Origin: Symbiodinium microadriaticum
Lineage: Eukaryota > Sar > Dinophyceae > Suessiales > Symbiodiniaceae
Length of the DNA stretch: 64,000 nucleotides
Direction of reading: 5' to 3'
Assembly (NCBI GenBank): GCA_001939145.1
Contig: LSRX01000579.1
Location: 329,742 to 393,741, forward strand
The position numbers were made by a program, and so were the translations under genes. This document shows, piece after piece, positions 1 to 10,047 of this stretch; positions within the stretch are counted from its first letter, which is position 1, and each line of letters starts with the position of its first letter. Below the pieces are notes generated by a model. That model did not search any database, was not told the origin of the DNA, and saw nothing but the letters and a program-made list of their open reading frames with translations.

Positions 1-240
1 CTTTCGCGAGTCTTGATCACTTTTTGATCAAGACTCGCGAAAGATTGCAGCTCGCCGGCCGGATAGCTGCACACTTTCGTGAGTCTTGATCACTTTTTGA
101 TCAAGACTCGCTAAAGATTGCAGCTCGCCGGCCGGATAGCTGCACACTTTCGTGAGTCCTGATCTCTTTTCGTGGGTTTTGATGCTCGCCGGCCGGATAG
201 CTGCACACGTTCGCGAGTCTTGATCACTTTTGGTGGGTTT
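1..240. repeat. 73-bp tandem repeat carrying a perfect hairpin
   Basis: Three and a half units start at 1, 74, 147 and 208. Each begins with a 43-nt inverted repeat: in unit 1 positions 1-19 pair perfectly with 25-43 around a 5-nt loop. A 30-bp spacer containing CCGGCCGG (44-73) follows. Unit 2 keeps the hairpin with one mismatch, unit 3 loses its right arm, and unit 4 is truncated. The array may continue to the left of the window. No open reading frame fits it. Confidence 0.9.
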
Positions 241-379
241 TGGTAAGCTGTGTGAATGTAGATCCTTGGTGTTAAAAGAACGAACTTTGTATTTTCCAAG
301 GGATTCAGGGGTGGGTGGGTGTTATGTCGAAATCTTGAACTAACTGAACCTTAAAACTGCTCGATCCGGAGCTGCTGAT

Positions 380-550
380 CCCTAAACCCTAAACCCTGAA
401 CCCTAAACCCTGAACCCTGAACCCTAAACCCTGAACCCTGAACCCTAAACCCTAAACCCTTAGGGTTTAGGGCTTAGGGTTTAGGGCTTAGGGTTTAGGG
501 TTTGGGGTTTAGGGTTTAGGGTGTAGGGCTTCGGGTTTAGGGCTTAGGGT
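380..550. repeat. Inverted telomere-like array (CCCTAAA then TTTAGGG)
   Basis: Degenerate CCCTAAA/CCCTGAA units run from 380 to 460 and switch abruptly at 461 to TTTAGGG/TTAGGG units up to 550. The centre is a near-perfect palindrome with a 3-nt loop. The order is C-strand then G-strand, the opposite of a head-to-head telomere fusion. Confidence 0.9.
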
Positions 551-1060
551 CTGCATTTCTCAAAAGAAGGAATATACCATAATTCCCATGGTTTAGGCTC
601 CTTAAGGTAATGCAGGATTTATACCATCAACCGTACCTATGCTTTTTCTTAGGGTACACACTTTCCCGTCAACTAGCAGATCACAACCACAGGCCCACGT
701 ACCTGAAAATGGAAGTAGCGTATGACTCTTTAGGTAGTTTGGGGACCTGAAGAATCACCGACAATGCTCCTTACCTTCCTAATGCGCCTGAATTTATTCA
801 TACTTTGATGCACGCCAGAAATGCGACTCAAATAACTGTGAACCCTTGGTTCGGCTTTCATGGTCAGGCTTGAGGTGTCGGACTTCCTCCAGATTTATGC
901 TCATCAGACGGGGTTCTGGATTTACGTCTCAAGCTCTGAACTTCTGAGTGTAGCGGTGAGGAGCCTGAGGGCGCCCCATGGCCGAGTAAACCCCGAATCA
1001 ACGAGGGAAGCTTTTGAAAGGAGCCGTGGGTTTAGGGTTTAGGGTTTAGGTCGTTGCCAG

Positions 1061-1122
1061 GATTGACGACCCGCGGCTGATGAATGACGTGGTCGGCGAA
1101 TTCTTAGCCCGTGAGGAAGCAG
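1061..1122 (+). CDS. Exon-like segment of unidentified gene A
   Basis: A 62-nt open segment lies between an AG acceptor (1059-1060) and a GC donor (1123). It reads as IDDPRLMNDVVGEFLAREEA, with one base left over at each end. Its trailing single base plus the first two bases of the segment at 2286 complete a Gly codon, so the two are in phase. Composition and boundaries match those of the PACRG exons in this window. I do not recognise the protein. A TTTAGGG block, not a CCCTAAA block, precedes it. Confidence 0.35.
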
Positions 1123-1455
1123 GCCGCTCGCGTAAGAGTTAGATAAACGCGCAAGCAATCACGCTCCAGGAGTGTTGCCTAAGACAAGCAAGGGGTACAT
1201 GAGCAGTTTGATCCAACGATTGGAATATAGGCACCCAAAGGGGGATTCCACCAAGCCTCCACTGCGAGATCCTTGAATTTAGTGTGGTCTTCTGGATCCT
1301 GAAACCAGGTTGTTCAGAGCAACGTACCAGCTATAGTATAGTCTAGATAGTAGTTCCTTTGTCGGTCAACCAAGTTCTTATGGTTAGGATCCTATAATTC
1401 AAGACTGGTTATGAGCCAAGAGAGAGAGGGGAAGAGGGAGAGATATTTAGATAGA

Positions 1456-1583
1456 AGGATATGGATGGATAGATAGATAGATAGATAGTGAGAGATAGAT
1501 AGATAGAAAGATAGATAGATAGATAGATAGACAAATAGACAGATAGATAGATAGATAGATAGATGGATAAACAGATAGATCGA
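1456..1583. repeat. (GATA)n microsatellite
   Basis: Imperfect GATA repeats over about 130 bp. On the minus strand they give a spurious Tyr/Leu/Ser-rich open frame. Confidence 0.95.
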
Positions 1584-1757
1584 TAAACAGAACCAGAGAA
1601 AGTGTACAAGTGTGTTTGTGTGTGTGCGCGCACGTGCGTTTGAACCATAAGGGATTGTATCCAGGAGCAGCCCGCGCGCGTGTGATCCATAGGGGATTGT
1701 ATGAAGGAGCAGCCCTGTGCTGTAAGCTACATGCCCCTTGCGACGGGGACCATTCGT

Positions 1758-2250
1758 ACTAACCCTAAACCCTTAAAGCCCTAAACCCTTAACCCTAAAC
1801 CCCTGAACCTAAACCCCTAAACACTAAACCCCTAAACCCCAATACCCTAAATCCCTAAACCCCTAAACCCCTGAAGCCTAAACCCTTAAACCCCTGAAAC
1901 CCTAAACCCTAAACCCCTATACCCTAAACCCTTAAACCCTAAACCCCTAAACCCTAAACCTCTAAACCCTAAACCCCTAAGCCCCTAAGCCCTTAAACCC
2001 TAAGTTTCGGCGTTTAGCCTAGACCCAAAGCCCCGAAGCCCCAAGTAAAACTTGAGTCTTGCACTACAACGGCCTGAATCCTAAGCCCCAAACCAGAGAG
2101 CTCTGGGCCTCACACCGTAACCCCTAGACCCTACTCTCTTTGGAAGTGAGAGACATCGCTAGGCAACAGCCAAAATACTTTCCGAAGCACTCCAAATCCT
2201 AAACCCTAAACCCCTAAACCCCTAAACCCCTAAACCCTTAAACCCTATTC
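1758..2250. repeat. CCCTAAA-type telomere-like arrays
   Basis: Degenerate CCCTAAA/CCCCTAAA units occur at 1758-2010 and 2198-2250, separated by about 190 bp of unrelated sequence. They lie just upstream of the exon-like segment at 2286, followed by a TTTAGGG block at 2377. Confidence 0.9.
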
Positions 2251-2285
2251 CCTAGAACCCCCCCCCCCCCCGCGCCGTCTCAGAG

Positions 2286-2345
2286 GCACGTTGGCCGGCT
2301 TCCATCCCGAGGAAGCCGTCGAGGCTTCGGCGGTAGAGCCCGCAG
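2286..2345 (+). CDS. Exon-like segment of unidentified gene A
   Basis: A 60-nt segment after AG (2284-2285) and before a GA donor (2346). It reads as TLAGFHPEEAVEASAVEPA after two bases that complete a split Gly codon from the segment at 1061. It sits between a CCCTAAA block and a TTTAGGG block, as several PACRG exons do. The product is not recognised. The other strand also has an open frame here, so strand and identity rest on phase agreement only. Confidence 0.35.
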
Positions 2346-2376
2346 GACTTTCTTGCCTTCCTCCGGGGCCCCTTTG

Positions 2377-2452
2377 AGGGTTTAGGATTTAGGGTTTTGG
2401 GTTTTGGGTTTAGGGGTTTAGGGGTTTAGGGTTTAGGGGTTTAGGGTTTAGG
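2377..2452. repeat. TTTAGGG-type telomere-like block
   Basis: GGGTTTAGG-type units pointing opposite to the array at 1758-2250. The exon-like segment 2286-2345 lies between the two. Confidence 0.9.
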
Positions 2453-2747
2453 GTTCCTTCAGAGGGCTACTGTTAAGGTTACTTAAGGGTTACTTTAAAG
2501 GGTTTCTATAAGGACAAGGCCAGGGTTCAGGGGGTGCCACATAGAGTCGACAAGGGTCTCAAGGAGAGGCTTTTAGGGGTTTGGGTGAGGTGAAATTAAT
2601 TCGGCTTGTAGAGTGCAGAGGTCTGTAGGGTAGCAGCCTGTTAGGCTCCACGCTGTAGGTTCTGACAATGGGTGCCTTCAGGACCCCTTCGAGCCAGCGT
2701 TGACAGCGCTACCGGTGACTTGGTTGAGCATGGACCATCGAGGACTC

Positions 2748-2910
2748 CCTTAAACCCCTAAACCCTGAACCCTAAACCTTAAACCCCTAAACCCCTAAAC
2801 CCTAAACCCCTAAAGCCTGAACACTAAAGCCCTAAACCCTAAACCCCTAAACCCTGAACCCTCAACCCCTAAACCCTTAAACCCCTTGAACCCTGAACCC
2901 TAGACTCCCT
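2748..2910. repeat. CCCTAAA-type telomere-like array
   Basis: About 160 bp of degenerate CCCTAAA/CCCCTAAA units. A possible small exon follows an AG at 2915-2916 and ends at a GC dinucleotide at 2949, but its phase does not fit between the other gene A segments, so it is not called. Confidence 0.85.
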
Positions 2911-3231
2911 TTCCAGTTGCAGCCAAGGTCCTGACCCCCCTGACACAAGCCCTGGCGACCCTAGACCCCATAAGCCCTATAATATCCCTATAACCCCTAA
3001 CCTATAATATCCCTATAACCCCTAAGCCCGAAACCTTGAAGCCCTATAAGCCCTATAATATCCCTATAAACCTTGAAGCCCTAAAGCCTAGCCGTTATAA
3101 ACCGCAAACAGCCGGAAGCTCTTTTCCTGTGGTCTGCAGGCCAGTCGAGTCTAGCGTCTGGGGCCCTTGGGACACAGCTCTGGGTGAAAAGCCTACCACA
3201 GACCGTTTAGGCGAACTTACTCTCTCTTGAA

Positions 3232-3235
<4 letters not shown>

Positions 3236-3267
<32 letters not shown>

Positions 3268-3270
3268 ATG

Positions 3271-3309
<39 letters not shown>

Positions 3310-3325
3310 ATATATATACATATTA
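3236..3325. repeat. (CT)n and (TA)n microsatellites
   Basis: A CT run (3236-3265) followed by GTAT and TA runs up to about 3325. It produces low-complexity open frames on both strands that are not genes. Confidence 0.95.
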
Positions 3326-3466
3326 TCCCAACAGCACAATGCCTCAAAACATCTTTGGCGAATGATACGGTGAAGGGCTCTGAACTTGAGCACAATATGT
3401 CACTGAGATGGCACATCCGCGAGAGGTGTCATCTGACACCTACACACTTGGGTCCTCCGTTTCCAG

Positions 3467-3540
3467 TTGAACAAACGCGGCTCTTTGATATCTTGGGCTC
3501 CCTGAAGTTTCAATCTCGACCCCTATACTCGAGATGTAAG
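3467..3540 (+). CDS. Exon-like segment of unidentified gene A
   Basis: A 74-nt segment after TTTCCAG (AG at 3465-3466) and before a GC donor (3541). It reads as EQTRLFDILGSLKFQSRPLY and four further residues. Its first two bases join the single G left by the segment at 2345 to make Val, so three segments (1061, 2286, 3467) are mutually in phase. The last segment ends in phase 0, which suits the phase-0 start of the segment at 7660, although other exons may lie between. The product is not recognised. Confidence 0.3.
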
Positions 3541-3628
3541 GCACGACAGCTATCACAACAGCCGTGATGGCAGTGGCAGTCCCGGCATTTTTGGCTGGCT
3601 TTGTTTGTCACTGGCGGCTTTTTCCCCG

Positions 3629-3740
3629 GCGCCCAGTTGCGCAATCATTCCCACCGCTGCTGTGATAATGCTCGCGTTCTGGCCGAGACGCCCAGAACCA
3701 GTTGTGCATTCATTCCCGCCGCTGTTGTGATGATGGTCAC
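3629..3740. repeat. Two diverged tandem copies of a ~52-bp unit
   Basis: The stretch from 3629 (GCGCCCAGTTGCGCAATCATTCC and following) recurs from about 3685 with the same GCCCAG, GTTG, CATTCCC and CCGCTG blocks. No gene is recognised. Confidence 0.6.
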
Positions 3741-3779
3741 GAGGCGTACGATATCGATTCGATAAAAAGGTAGGTAACA

Positions 3780-4830
3780 ATTTGCGACACCTGCATCCCG
3801 TTTATGGCTTCAGGACATTGAGTATCAAACGCCGTCAGCACGCAATCATTGAATTAGGGGGCGAGAGTGCCTCAAAACTTGGTTCATAGTTGGGACCAGC
3901 TGTTTGAAAGGCCAATCCTCCGTAATTACTAAGGACCTGCTCGAGATTTCCGCAAATCGTAGGCTCCTTTTCAAGGCTCGACTTGAAGATCGCAGAGTTT
4001 CGGACGGTTTGCAGAGTTCCTGAGCCAGAATGCTCAATAGATGAAGGAGTAACGAGCGTAGGTCAGGTTGAGGTCAGGGAACAAGGTTTTTTGGAACTTC
4101 CGGCTTGAGTCACCGAGCGTGGAGTTTAATGAAGCCAACAACCACCGAAAAGACAGACCTTAAACTTTAAACCATTCCTGGGTTCTTGTTAAGGGATTCA
4201 GTTTAAGTTACCATGATAGGGATCTATTTTAAATGACAGGGTTTCTTTATTATGCTAACTTAAATTAAACCCCTTAACAACAACCCAGATTCTAGGCTGC
4301 GAGGGGCCAGGAGGATTCGGTTGTGCCCAGGACCGGAATGTGGCCTGATGGTTTCTGAAGTAGGATTCCTAAACCCTGAGTCCTGAACCCTAAAGCCTAA
4401 ACCGTTTAGCAAGGCTTGACATGGCTAATTAGGAATGTTGGCAAGCGTATCTTCAGGCTTTTGTTAGGTACTACCAGAATGTGCATTGGAATCACAGAAC
4501 CCTACACTAAACCTCTAAACCCTCAAAAGATTGTAAGCCCTCTACCAAGGACCCGTTAAGCTTGTTCTTTGCTATCGCTTTCCTGTGCGTGTGCTTTCGC
4601 ACCTGCCGTGGCCGAATCGAAGTTCACACATATGCTTCCCTTCATAGAATGATGAATAATAAACGTGGTCCGAACTCAACACTCGAGCCTGGCGCCTATA
4701 GAGGTCTGCATGTTCATGAACGGTGCCCCCCTCACAGTCCCTAACGCATCAATGGAAGTATACGATCATCTGCTCCCCAAAATAGAACTGCCCGGCAGAC
4801 CTTGAGTCCCCCAGCAGCTGCACCTAAAGT
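3780..4830. other. No recognised gene
   Basis: Mixed sequence with one open stretch (about 3939-4130, + strand) lacking clear exon boundaries. Only isolated telomere-like units are present. Confidence 0.4.
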
Positions 4831-4946
4831 AGGGGTCCTCGTGATACTTTTAGTATGATATACCCCCCAAACCCTCTTCTAATTATTCAGGCCCCTTTAG
4901 TATGATATACCCCCAAACCCTATTCTAACTATTAAGGCTCCTTTAT
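4830..4946. mobile_element. MITE family 1, partial copy with internal duplication
   Basis: The right half of the family-1 element (TAGTATGATATACCCCC, then AACCCTATTCTAACTATTAAGG) occurs twice in tandem, at about 4848-4894 and 4895-4942, with a 47-bp period. The match to other copies is by eye. Confidence 0.6.
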
Positions 4947-5542
4947 AAGTAGAGTTCAGAGACAGCAAATCTTTTCGACTGCCGAGCCGACAGCCATGGT
5001 GCAGGGATCATGGAGGAGCCATGCATTAGGGTTTAGGGGTGAAGGAGTTTAGGGTTCAGAGCCAAGAGCTAAGGGTTTTGGAGGTTGTCCAGTGGCAGCC
5101 ATGTGCCCTGTCTTGTTTTCGTTGAGATGTGAGCTCAGCTGAACGATAGGAAAGATGAGGCCTGGTATGTCTTTCGTTTTATTGCCGGAACTAAGCTGAA
5201 AGCTGCAGGAAGCTATGTCCTAATTGGGGTCTATCTTGGGGCAGTGATGCAGCCTATGTAACTTATGTGTGCGTGTCTAGTCGAGGCCCATGGAGGAGGG
5301 CTCCTGGTCTGTCTGGCCAGCGCAGGGTTTAGGGTTTAATGTAGGAGCCTGATTTAAGAAACCCTGGCCCGGCCCTATAAACCCCTATAATCCTAGACCC
5401 TCCGTCTACCCTCTCTTAGACCCCAAACACCCCTACGCTGGGACCGTATACCCCTTTTTTGAGGGTACTTGGAGGGTCCTGGCTCTTAGGATTCATCTAA
5501 GGGGCCCTTAGAAAGACCCAAGGTTTCTCGATCAGGTTCCCA

Positions 5543-5648
5543 TATGGGAGTTTCCGAAAACTAGGGTACCTCATTTGGGGTCCTTATAATGAGAATCCTA
5601 GTATTTCGGGTCCTATGCTAAGGTCCCCTATTTTTGGAAATCCCCATA
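5543..5648. mobile_element. MITE family 2 copy, TA-flanked
   Basis: A 106-bp element starts TATGGGAGTTTCC and ends GGAAATCCCCATA, so its ends are inverted repeats with one mismatch and TA at both outer edges. It matches 49857-49966 along its whole length (GGGTACC, GGGGTCCTTATAAT, GGTCCCCTATTT). Non-coding. TA flanks suggest a Tc1/mariner-related MITE. Confidence 0.7.
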
Positions 5649-5747
5649 TTAGGGCTCAGGCTCTTCGGGCTTTGAAGACCAGTCCGGGATTCCATCTGGA
5701 GCTCTGCATAGGCCAAAGCCGATACACGGCTCAGATGTTTCGGTTGG

Positions 5748-5785
5748 GTTTAGGGTTTTAGGGTTTAGGGTGTAGGAGTTTAAGA
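5748..5785. repeat. TTTAGGG-type telomere-like block
   Basis: Four consecutive GGGTTTAGGG-type units. Confidence 0.8.
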
Positions 5786-6502
5786 TTGGAGCTTATTCAT
5801 CATAGTTGGACTGTGAGCTAATCGTAGGTATTGTTTGTATACCCGTGGCATAAGCAGCAATGCCATTTCCTTACATGTGTCAAAAAAACTCAATCGACGT
5901 GTTCACCAGGGTTTGGCATGTCCTGGTTTAACTTGCAGAAGCACCGAGAGCTCTGATTTCGCGCACGCTGGTCCCGATCCCTATCCCTAAACCCTAAACC
6001 CTTGCTGCCCTAGATCGGCCCTTCTTGCAACCCGCTGGTGGATGGACAGCCTCGACCGAACGCTCGAGCCTATCATCATTGTCTCATCTTCTATTCTACT
6101 CTGTTCTGTTCTGTTCTATTATAGAAGAATATTACCGTGTAGCTTTTGCCCTCAGCTAGGCTCCACCCAAGTATTTCGTTTATGGGGTCTCTGACAAGAA
6201 AGACCAAAACTCAGCACGGAGCTGGCAAAGAATCTCCGCATGTGTACCGCTTAATGGACCTTGATGGTAATTGTCCCCGATGCAGCCATTTTAGCTAAAC
6301 GCTGCAAGCAAGAGCCAGCCAAATGTGGCAAAGATATCAACCTTTACATAAACCTGGCGCAGTAAGCAAGAGGACGACCTCTCGCCTTGCGCGATGCCTT
6401 AACTTCCTGAAAGGAATCCTATGACAAGAGAACTCTCATCTCCAACCTTAAAAAGACCAAATCCCCAACCCCAAACCCTATACACCCCGCTCCCGAAACC
6501 GC

Positions 6503-6544
6503 CATACTATACTATACTATACTATACTATACTATACTATACTC
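6503..6544. repeat. (ACTAT)n microsatellite
   Basis: Eight perfect ACTAT units. Confidence 0.95.
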
Positions 6545-6631
6545 AACACGAACCTGGGACCACCCCACAACCACCGGAAACATGCTAAACCCGGTAAACC
6601 CTCAACCCTACTACAGCGGAATTCTTTCCAG

Positions 6632-6685
6632 GAGCAAAGACTCTCCTTTTGGGGCCTTCCCGTCTGCCTTTCGCATGCACTTGGG
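6632..6685 (+). CDS. Exon-like segment with a canonical GTAAGTG donor
   Basis: A 54-nt segment between CCAG (AG at 6630-6631) and GTAAGTG (from 6686). It reads as SKDSPFGAFPSAFRMHL after one leading base, with two bases left over. Degenerate CCCTAAA-like units lie just upstream and G-rich units downstream. A longer minus-strand frame covers the same place, so the call rests on splice signals only. Product unknown. Confidence 0.3.
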
Positions 6686-7552
6686 GTAAGTGTTTGGGGG
6701 TGTTGTGGGCTTTAGGGGAGGGGCTTCCGGCTGTGCAGACTTGAGACATTGGGGTTTCGTTGCAGCGGGGAGGTGGGAATTCTTGAGAAGTGGGGCTCAG
6801 GTCCCTATGTTTGAGTTTTGTTGGAAAAGGGATCCCATGGTTTGCGCATGATAGACTAACCTCCCTCATCCCTGAACTCACCCAAACCTAAACCCGAAGG
6901 CAAACTCCTAAACCTTGAACCCCTCAACCTGAAACCTTAAGGTAGGTTGTTTACACGATTTGTCGTTCTTGGGGAGCTCTCGTGGGTTCTGGATTTAGGG
7001 TCGGGTTGGTGGCTTAAGGTTCCTGAACCTGAATCCGAAACCGTAAGCCAATCCCAAACCCTACAGGGTTTAGGGTTCTGTTGAGTTTAGGGTTTAGGGT
7101 AGGTTTTTGGAAGATTGGTGCATACTTTTGGAAGCCTCTATTAGAGGCTTAGAAGAGAGGATGATGCTATTCGTAGTTGTGAAATCCCAAATCGGCTCCC
7201 AAGGGCCTATATAGTCTACTTACGCCTTAGAGGGCCTAGGATATCTGTAAGGCCTAAGTTTAGCAGGCCATGTAGGCACATGGAGCCTCAGGAAAAATAG
7301 GGTTTCTTGGAGAAAGGCACCCTCCCCCCTCATCCAACTTTTTCGCCCCCTGCCCTAAACCCGTAACTTCAGGCCACAAACTCTAAAACTCAAGGATGAA
7401 AATCCTAAAATTCTAAAACCCTAAAACTAAAAACCCAAATTAGGCCTGTAACTTTCATTACCCTAAACTCTAAGTCTCTCAAACCCAAACCCCCCCCAAA
7501 CCCTGTAAACCTTAAAGAGGCGGCGGCAAACCCTCCACGAATAGGACCCGGA

Positions 7553-7656
7553 GGGCAGAGTAAACCCTAAACCCTGAACCCTAAACCCTGAACCCTCAAC
7601 CCTAAATCCTGAACCCTAAAAAATAACCCTAACCCCTAAACCCTAAACCCTAAACT
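7553..7656. repeat. CCCTAAA-type telomere-like array
   Basis: CCCTAAA/CCCTGAA units ending three bases before the acceptor of the exon-like segment at 7660. Confidence 0.9.
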
Positions 7657-7659
7657 CAG

Positions 7660-7727
7660 GAATACGTGCGCCCTTCCAATCTTGGCCTGCTTGGTTCGCG
7701 GGGATCCTACGATCCGGCTTGTGCCAG
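7660..7727 (+). CDS. Exon-like segment between facing telomere-like blocks
   Basis: A 68-nt segment after CTCAG (AG at 7658-7659) and before a GC donor (7728). In phase 0 it reads as EYVRPSNLGLLGSRGSYDPA plus Cys-Ala, with two bases left over. The upstream sequence is a CCCTAAA array, and the downstream intron start runs straight into GGGGTTAGTGTAGGGTTTAG units. The layout is the same as at PACRG exons 2 and 4. The protein is not recognised. It may belong with gene A, from which the phase is compatible. Confidence 0.4.
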
Positions 7728-7734
7728 GCTTTTT

Positions 7735-7935
7735 GGGGTTAGTGTGGGGTTTTGGGTAAGTGTAGGGTTTAGCTTTTTGGGGTTAGTGTAGGGTTTAGCT
7801 TTTGGGTCAGTGTAGGGTTTAGCTTTTGGGGTTAGTGTAGGGTTTAGGGTTAGCGCTTGTAGGTTTTAGGGTGGAGGGTTTAGGGTTTAGGGTGTAGGGT
7901 TTAGGGTTGGGGGTTCAGGATTTAGGTTGGAGGGT
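7735..7935. repeat. TTTAGGG-type array with TTAGTGTAGGG variants
   Basis: About 200 bp of G-strand units, partly a higher-order repeat of about 29-35 bp (GTTAGTGTAGGGTTTAGCTTTTGGG) present three to four times. Confidence 0.85.
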
Positions 7936-8079
7936 ATTGAATTAAAAGCCGTAGATCCGAAACCAAAGAGTTGTTTAAAGGGTTACGGTTACATCTTATT
8001 ACGGGGCCTTGACTTGAGAACTGGACGAAAGTTCCTTTGATTCGAGCCTAGAGCTGATCCCTGAACCCTAAACCCTCTA

Positions 8080-8577
8080 GACCCCGAGCCCAACTCCTGA
8101 ATACCTCGTTTGGATCTAGGATTTGGGATCTTCATGATTTCTTTAACGTTTGTTCTGAGGGTTTGGGGTTCACGGTTCTCTTAAACTTGCAACTATAGGA
8201 TTCATGGTAACGCAGAGTTGCACAAAGCCCCGCTGTTCAAACATCGGTCTCGCGAAACCCTGATTGCTTGGAGCCAAAACTCCTGCCAATGACCTTGTTG
8301 ACTCGTGTTCACAACAAGTACGTTAAGGAGCCAAAAGGCATAAGGGTTAGTTCACAACATTCTTCATGCCCCTAATATTGGATGATGAGCCGTCAGCGTT
8401 CGCGCAGGTTTCACGTATCTGCTCGATGGGATTCCTACTGGGGTACCAGAGTGCACGACACTGTCTATTATCATTGAAATGAGAGCCTTACTACACACCG
8501 AGTTAGGGAGTATACAGCATGGGACATACAAGTCGCTACATATGCTAAGCGCAGTCAAGACAGCATAGATACACACA
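8080..8577. other. No recognised gene
   Basis: Unique-looking sequence without identifiable exon or repeat, apart from a short CCCTAAA trace near 8064. Confidence 0.4.
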
Positions 8578-8622
8578 TTTATTTAGTTATATTTATATTT
8601 ATATTTATATTTATATTTATAT
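8578..8622. repeat. (TATATT)n microsatellite
   Basis: About six TATATT/TTATAT units, followed at 8690-8773 by CA- and ACAT-type simple sequence that forms the left flank of the LINE. Confidence 0.9.
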
Positions 8623-8760
8623 GTATGTACATGCAGCAATTGAGCTGTTCCACTTTGTTACTTTTTTCGGGTGGAGGCGTTCATGGCTCACCTCTGTACG
8701 GGCAAACACCGTTCTATGCGCGTGCAAACAGACACACACATGCACACATACATGCATAAG

Positions 8761-8773
8761 TACATAACATAAC
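8761..8773. repeat. LINE target-site duplication, left copy
   Basis: TACATAACATAAC, identical to 16728-16740. The element end next to it (plus strand TCACTCACTCA) is the complement of a GAGT-type 3' tail. Confidence 0.8.
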
Positions 8774-9189
8774 TCACTCACTCACGCTCGCCGCAAGAAG
8801 AAGTCTCGCGATGCGTCCGGCGGATTAATCCGGCATCTCTTGGATGCATGCCCTATTGGCACCCTGGAACCTGCAGCTCAGCTTGACTGCCCTGTGCTCA
8901 CAAGCAAGAAATAAGAAGCACTGTCAAAACATTATCCGCCCGGCGTAGAGCGCCCCATTAGCAGCGGAAACTTGTCCAGGCAGTCAAACCCGAGCATCAC
9001 TCTGCAAAAAGGCGGTCACGTCGTATTGAAGATTACCGCGACGGCAGCATAGCTGCCAGGTGTGCTACATAGCAAAAGTTGCAGCTGCTACTGCAAGTGT
9101 GGCCAGCTGATATAGGGAAAATGCAATAAAGTAAGATACCAAGATACCAAAAATACCAGAAGAAAGAATAACCAAGGATTATGTATCAA

Positions 9190-10047
9190 CTACTGCTGAG
9201 CATCACACTTTTTGAGGATGAAAACATACGAATTCTGGTTCACCAGTCTGGACATGGCATCGCTCACTGGAGAAGCACAGACATTGTCATCTGTGATGAA
9301 CTGCATTCTACCGTGTTGGAGTAGGGCAGTACGGTAGTGACCTTGTAGCCTAGAAGAGCCTAGGTGAAAGATTATTGCCACGAGTCGATACCTGCAGGAG
9401 GCAGTGCGAATCCCATCATCTACAAAGTAGGGGATGTATACGGCCTCGCTAGGCTGTATTACTGTGTGGAGTTTGTCACCTGCCTCGCTGAACCGGTTCA
9501 CCTGCAGCGGAAAAAGAGCCGGCAGCGTCTCAGCGCTGCGAGCAGCATGTACGGCCGCCTGGTTTCTCCACAAGATTACGAGCCGTTGTAGGGTGGTGTA
9601 GGGTTGGTCAGGGATTAGGCTAGCCTCCAAAACTGCTGGCACCAGAAGAGGCCAGAAGTGGCCATGGTCACAGACCTGCAGCAAATTTTCAGCAGTGCTT
9701 TGTAAGGCATGCCAGGCGCCGAGCATGGCAGGGGCACACAACAGCCTACTTAAAAACTGGAGGAACTCTGCAACGTCATGCTGTCTATGTGGATTTGCCC
9801 ATGTCGTGACTAAGCGCTGCCAGGACCTAACCTCCCACAGTTCAACTGTGGCTCTGCCTCGGCCCATCCATCTGATGAGCCGGCCGAAGTTGCGATCAGC
9901 CACAGGCACCCCATGGTGACGATGCCTGTCTGAGCGCTCAGGTTCCGTCATGGACCACATTAGTGCGAAGACACTGGAGTTTGCGTAGCAGTGTGACCCT
10001 CTATTCCGGAGGTTAAGTGTAAGGACAGCACTGGGGTCGAGGCTCAC
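9190..10047 (-). CDS. LINE-encoded ubiquitin-specific protease (peptidase C19) domain
   Basis: About 285 codons, ending in TAG at 9190. The Cys box is near the start: NRGSHCYANS, matching the family pattern N-x-G-x-x-C-Y-x-N-S with catalytic Cys and oxyanion Asn. The His box is near residues 220-235, with YRLVAIIFHLG and GHYRTAL, and an ITDDN motif plus NSYVFILKK follow as in true USPs. The domain is slightly shorter than usual (about 300-350 aa). The frame has no ATG at its left edge; it opens with GTG overlapping the stop of the preceding frame (GTGA), so in the ancestral element it was probably the C-terminal part of one polyprotein. USPs remove ubiquitin from proteins. A role in sparing element proteins from the proteasome is inference. 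Confidence 0.8.
   Translation of the reverse strand: MSLDPSAVLTLNLRNRGSHCYANSSVFALMWSMTEPERSDRHRHHGVPVADRNFGRLIRWMGRGRATVELWEVRSWQRLVTTWANPHRQHDVAEFLQFLSRLLCAPAMLGAWHALQSTAENLLQVCDHGHFWPLLVPAVLEASLIPDQPYTTLQRLVILWRNQAAVHAARSAETLPALFPLQVNRFSEAGDKLHTVIQPSEAVYIPYFVDDGIRTASCRYRLVAIIFHLGSSRLQGHYRTALLQHGRMQFITDDNVCASPVSDAMSRLVNQNSYVFILKKCDAQQ

Noticed and set aside
1..240. CRISPR-like array of regularly spaced palindromes
   Set aside because: The spacers are identical to one another, and the context is eukaryotic with no cas genes.
380..550. Ancient telomere-telomere chromosome fusion
   Set aside because: A fusion would read TTTAGGG then CCCTAAA on the + strand; the order here is the opposite.
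1409..1690. 93-codon Tyr/Leu/Ser-rich frame, minus strand
   Set aside because: Entirely a translation of the GATA microsatellite.
6278..6302. GCAGCCATTTTAGCTAAA resembling the dinoflagellate spliced leader (core TAGCCATTTTGGCTCAAG)
   Set aside because: Only about 15 of 21 positions match, the match is partly a palindrome, and no donor site or downstream cDNA-like sequence follows.
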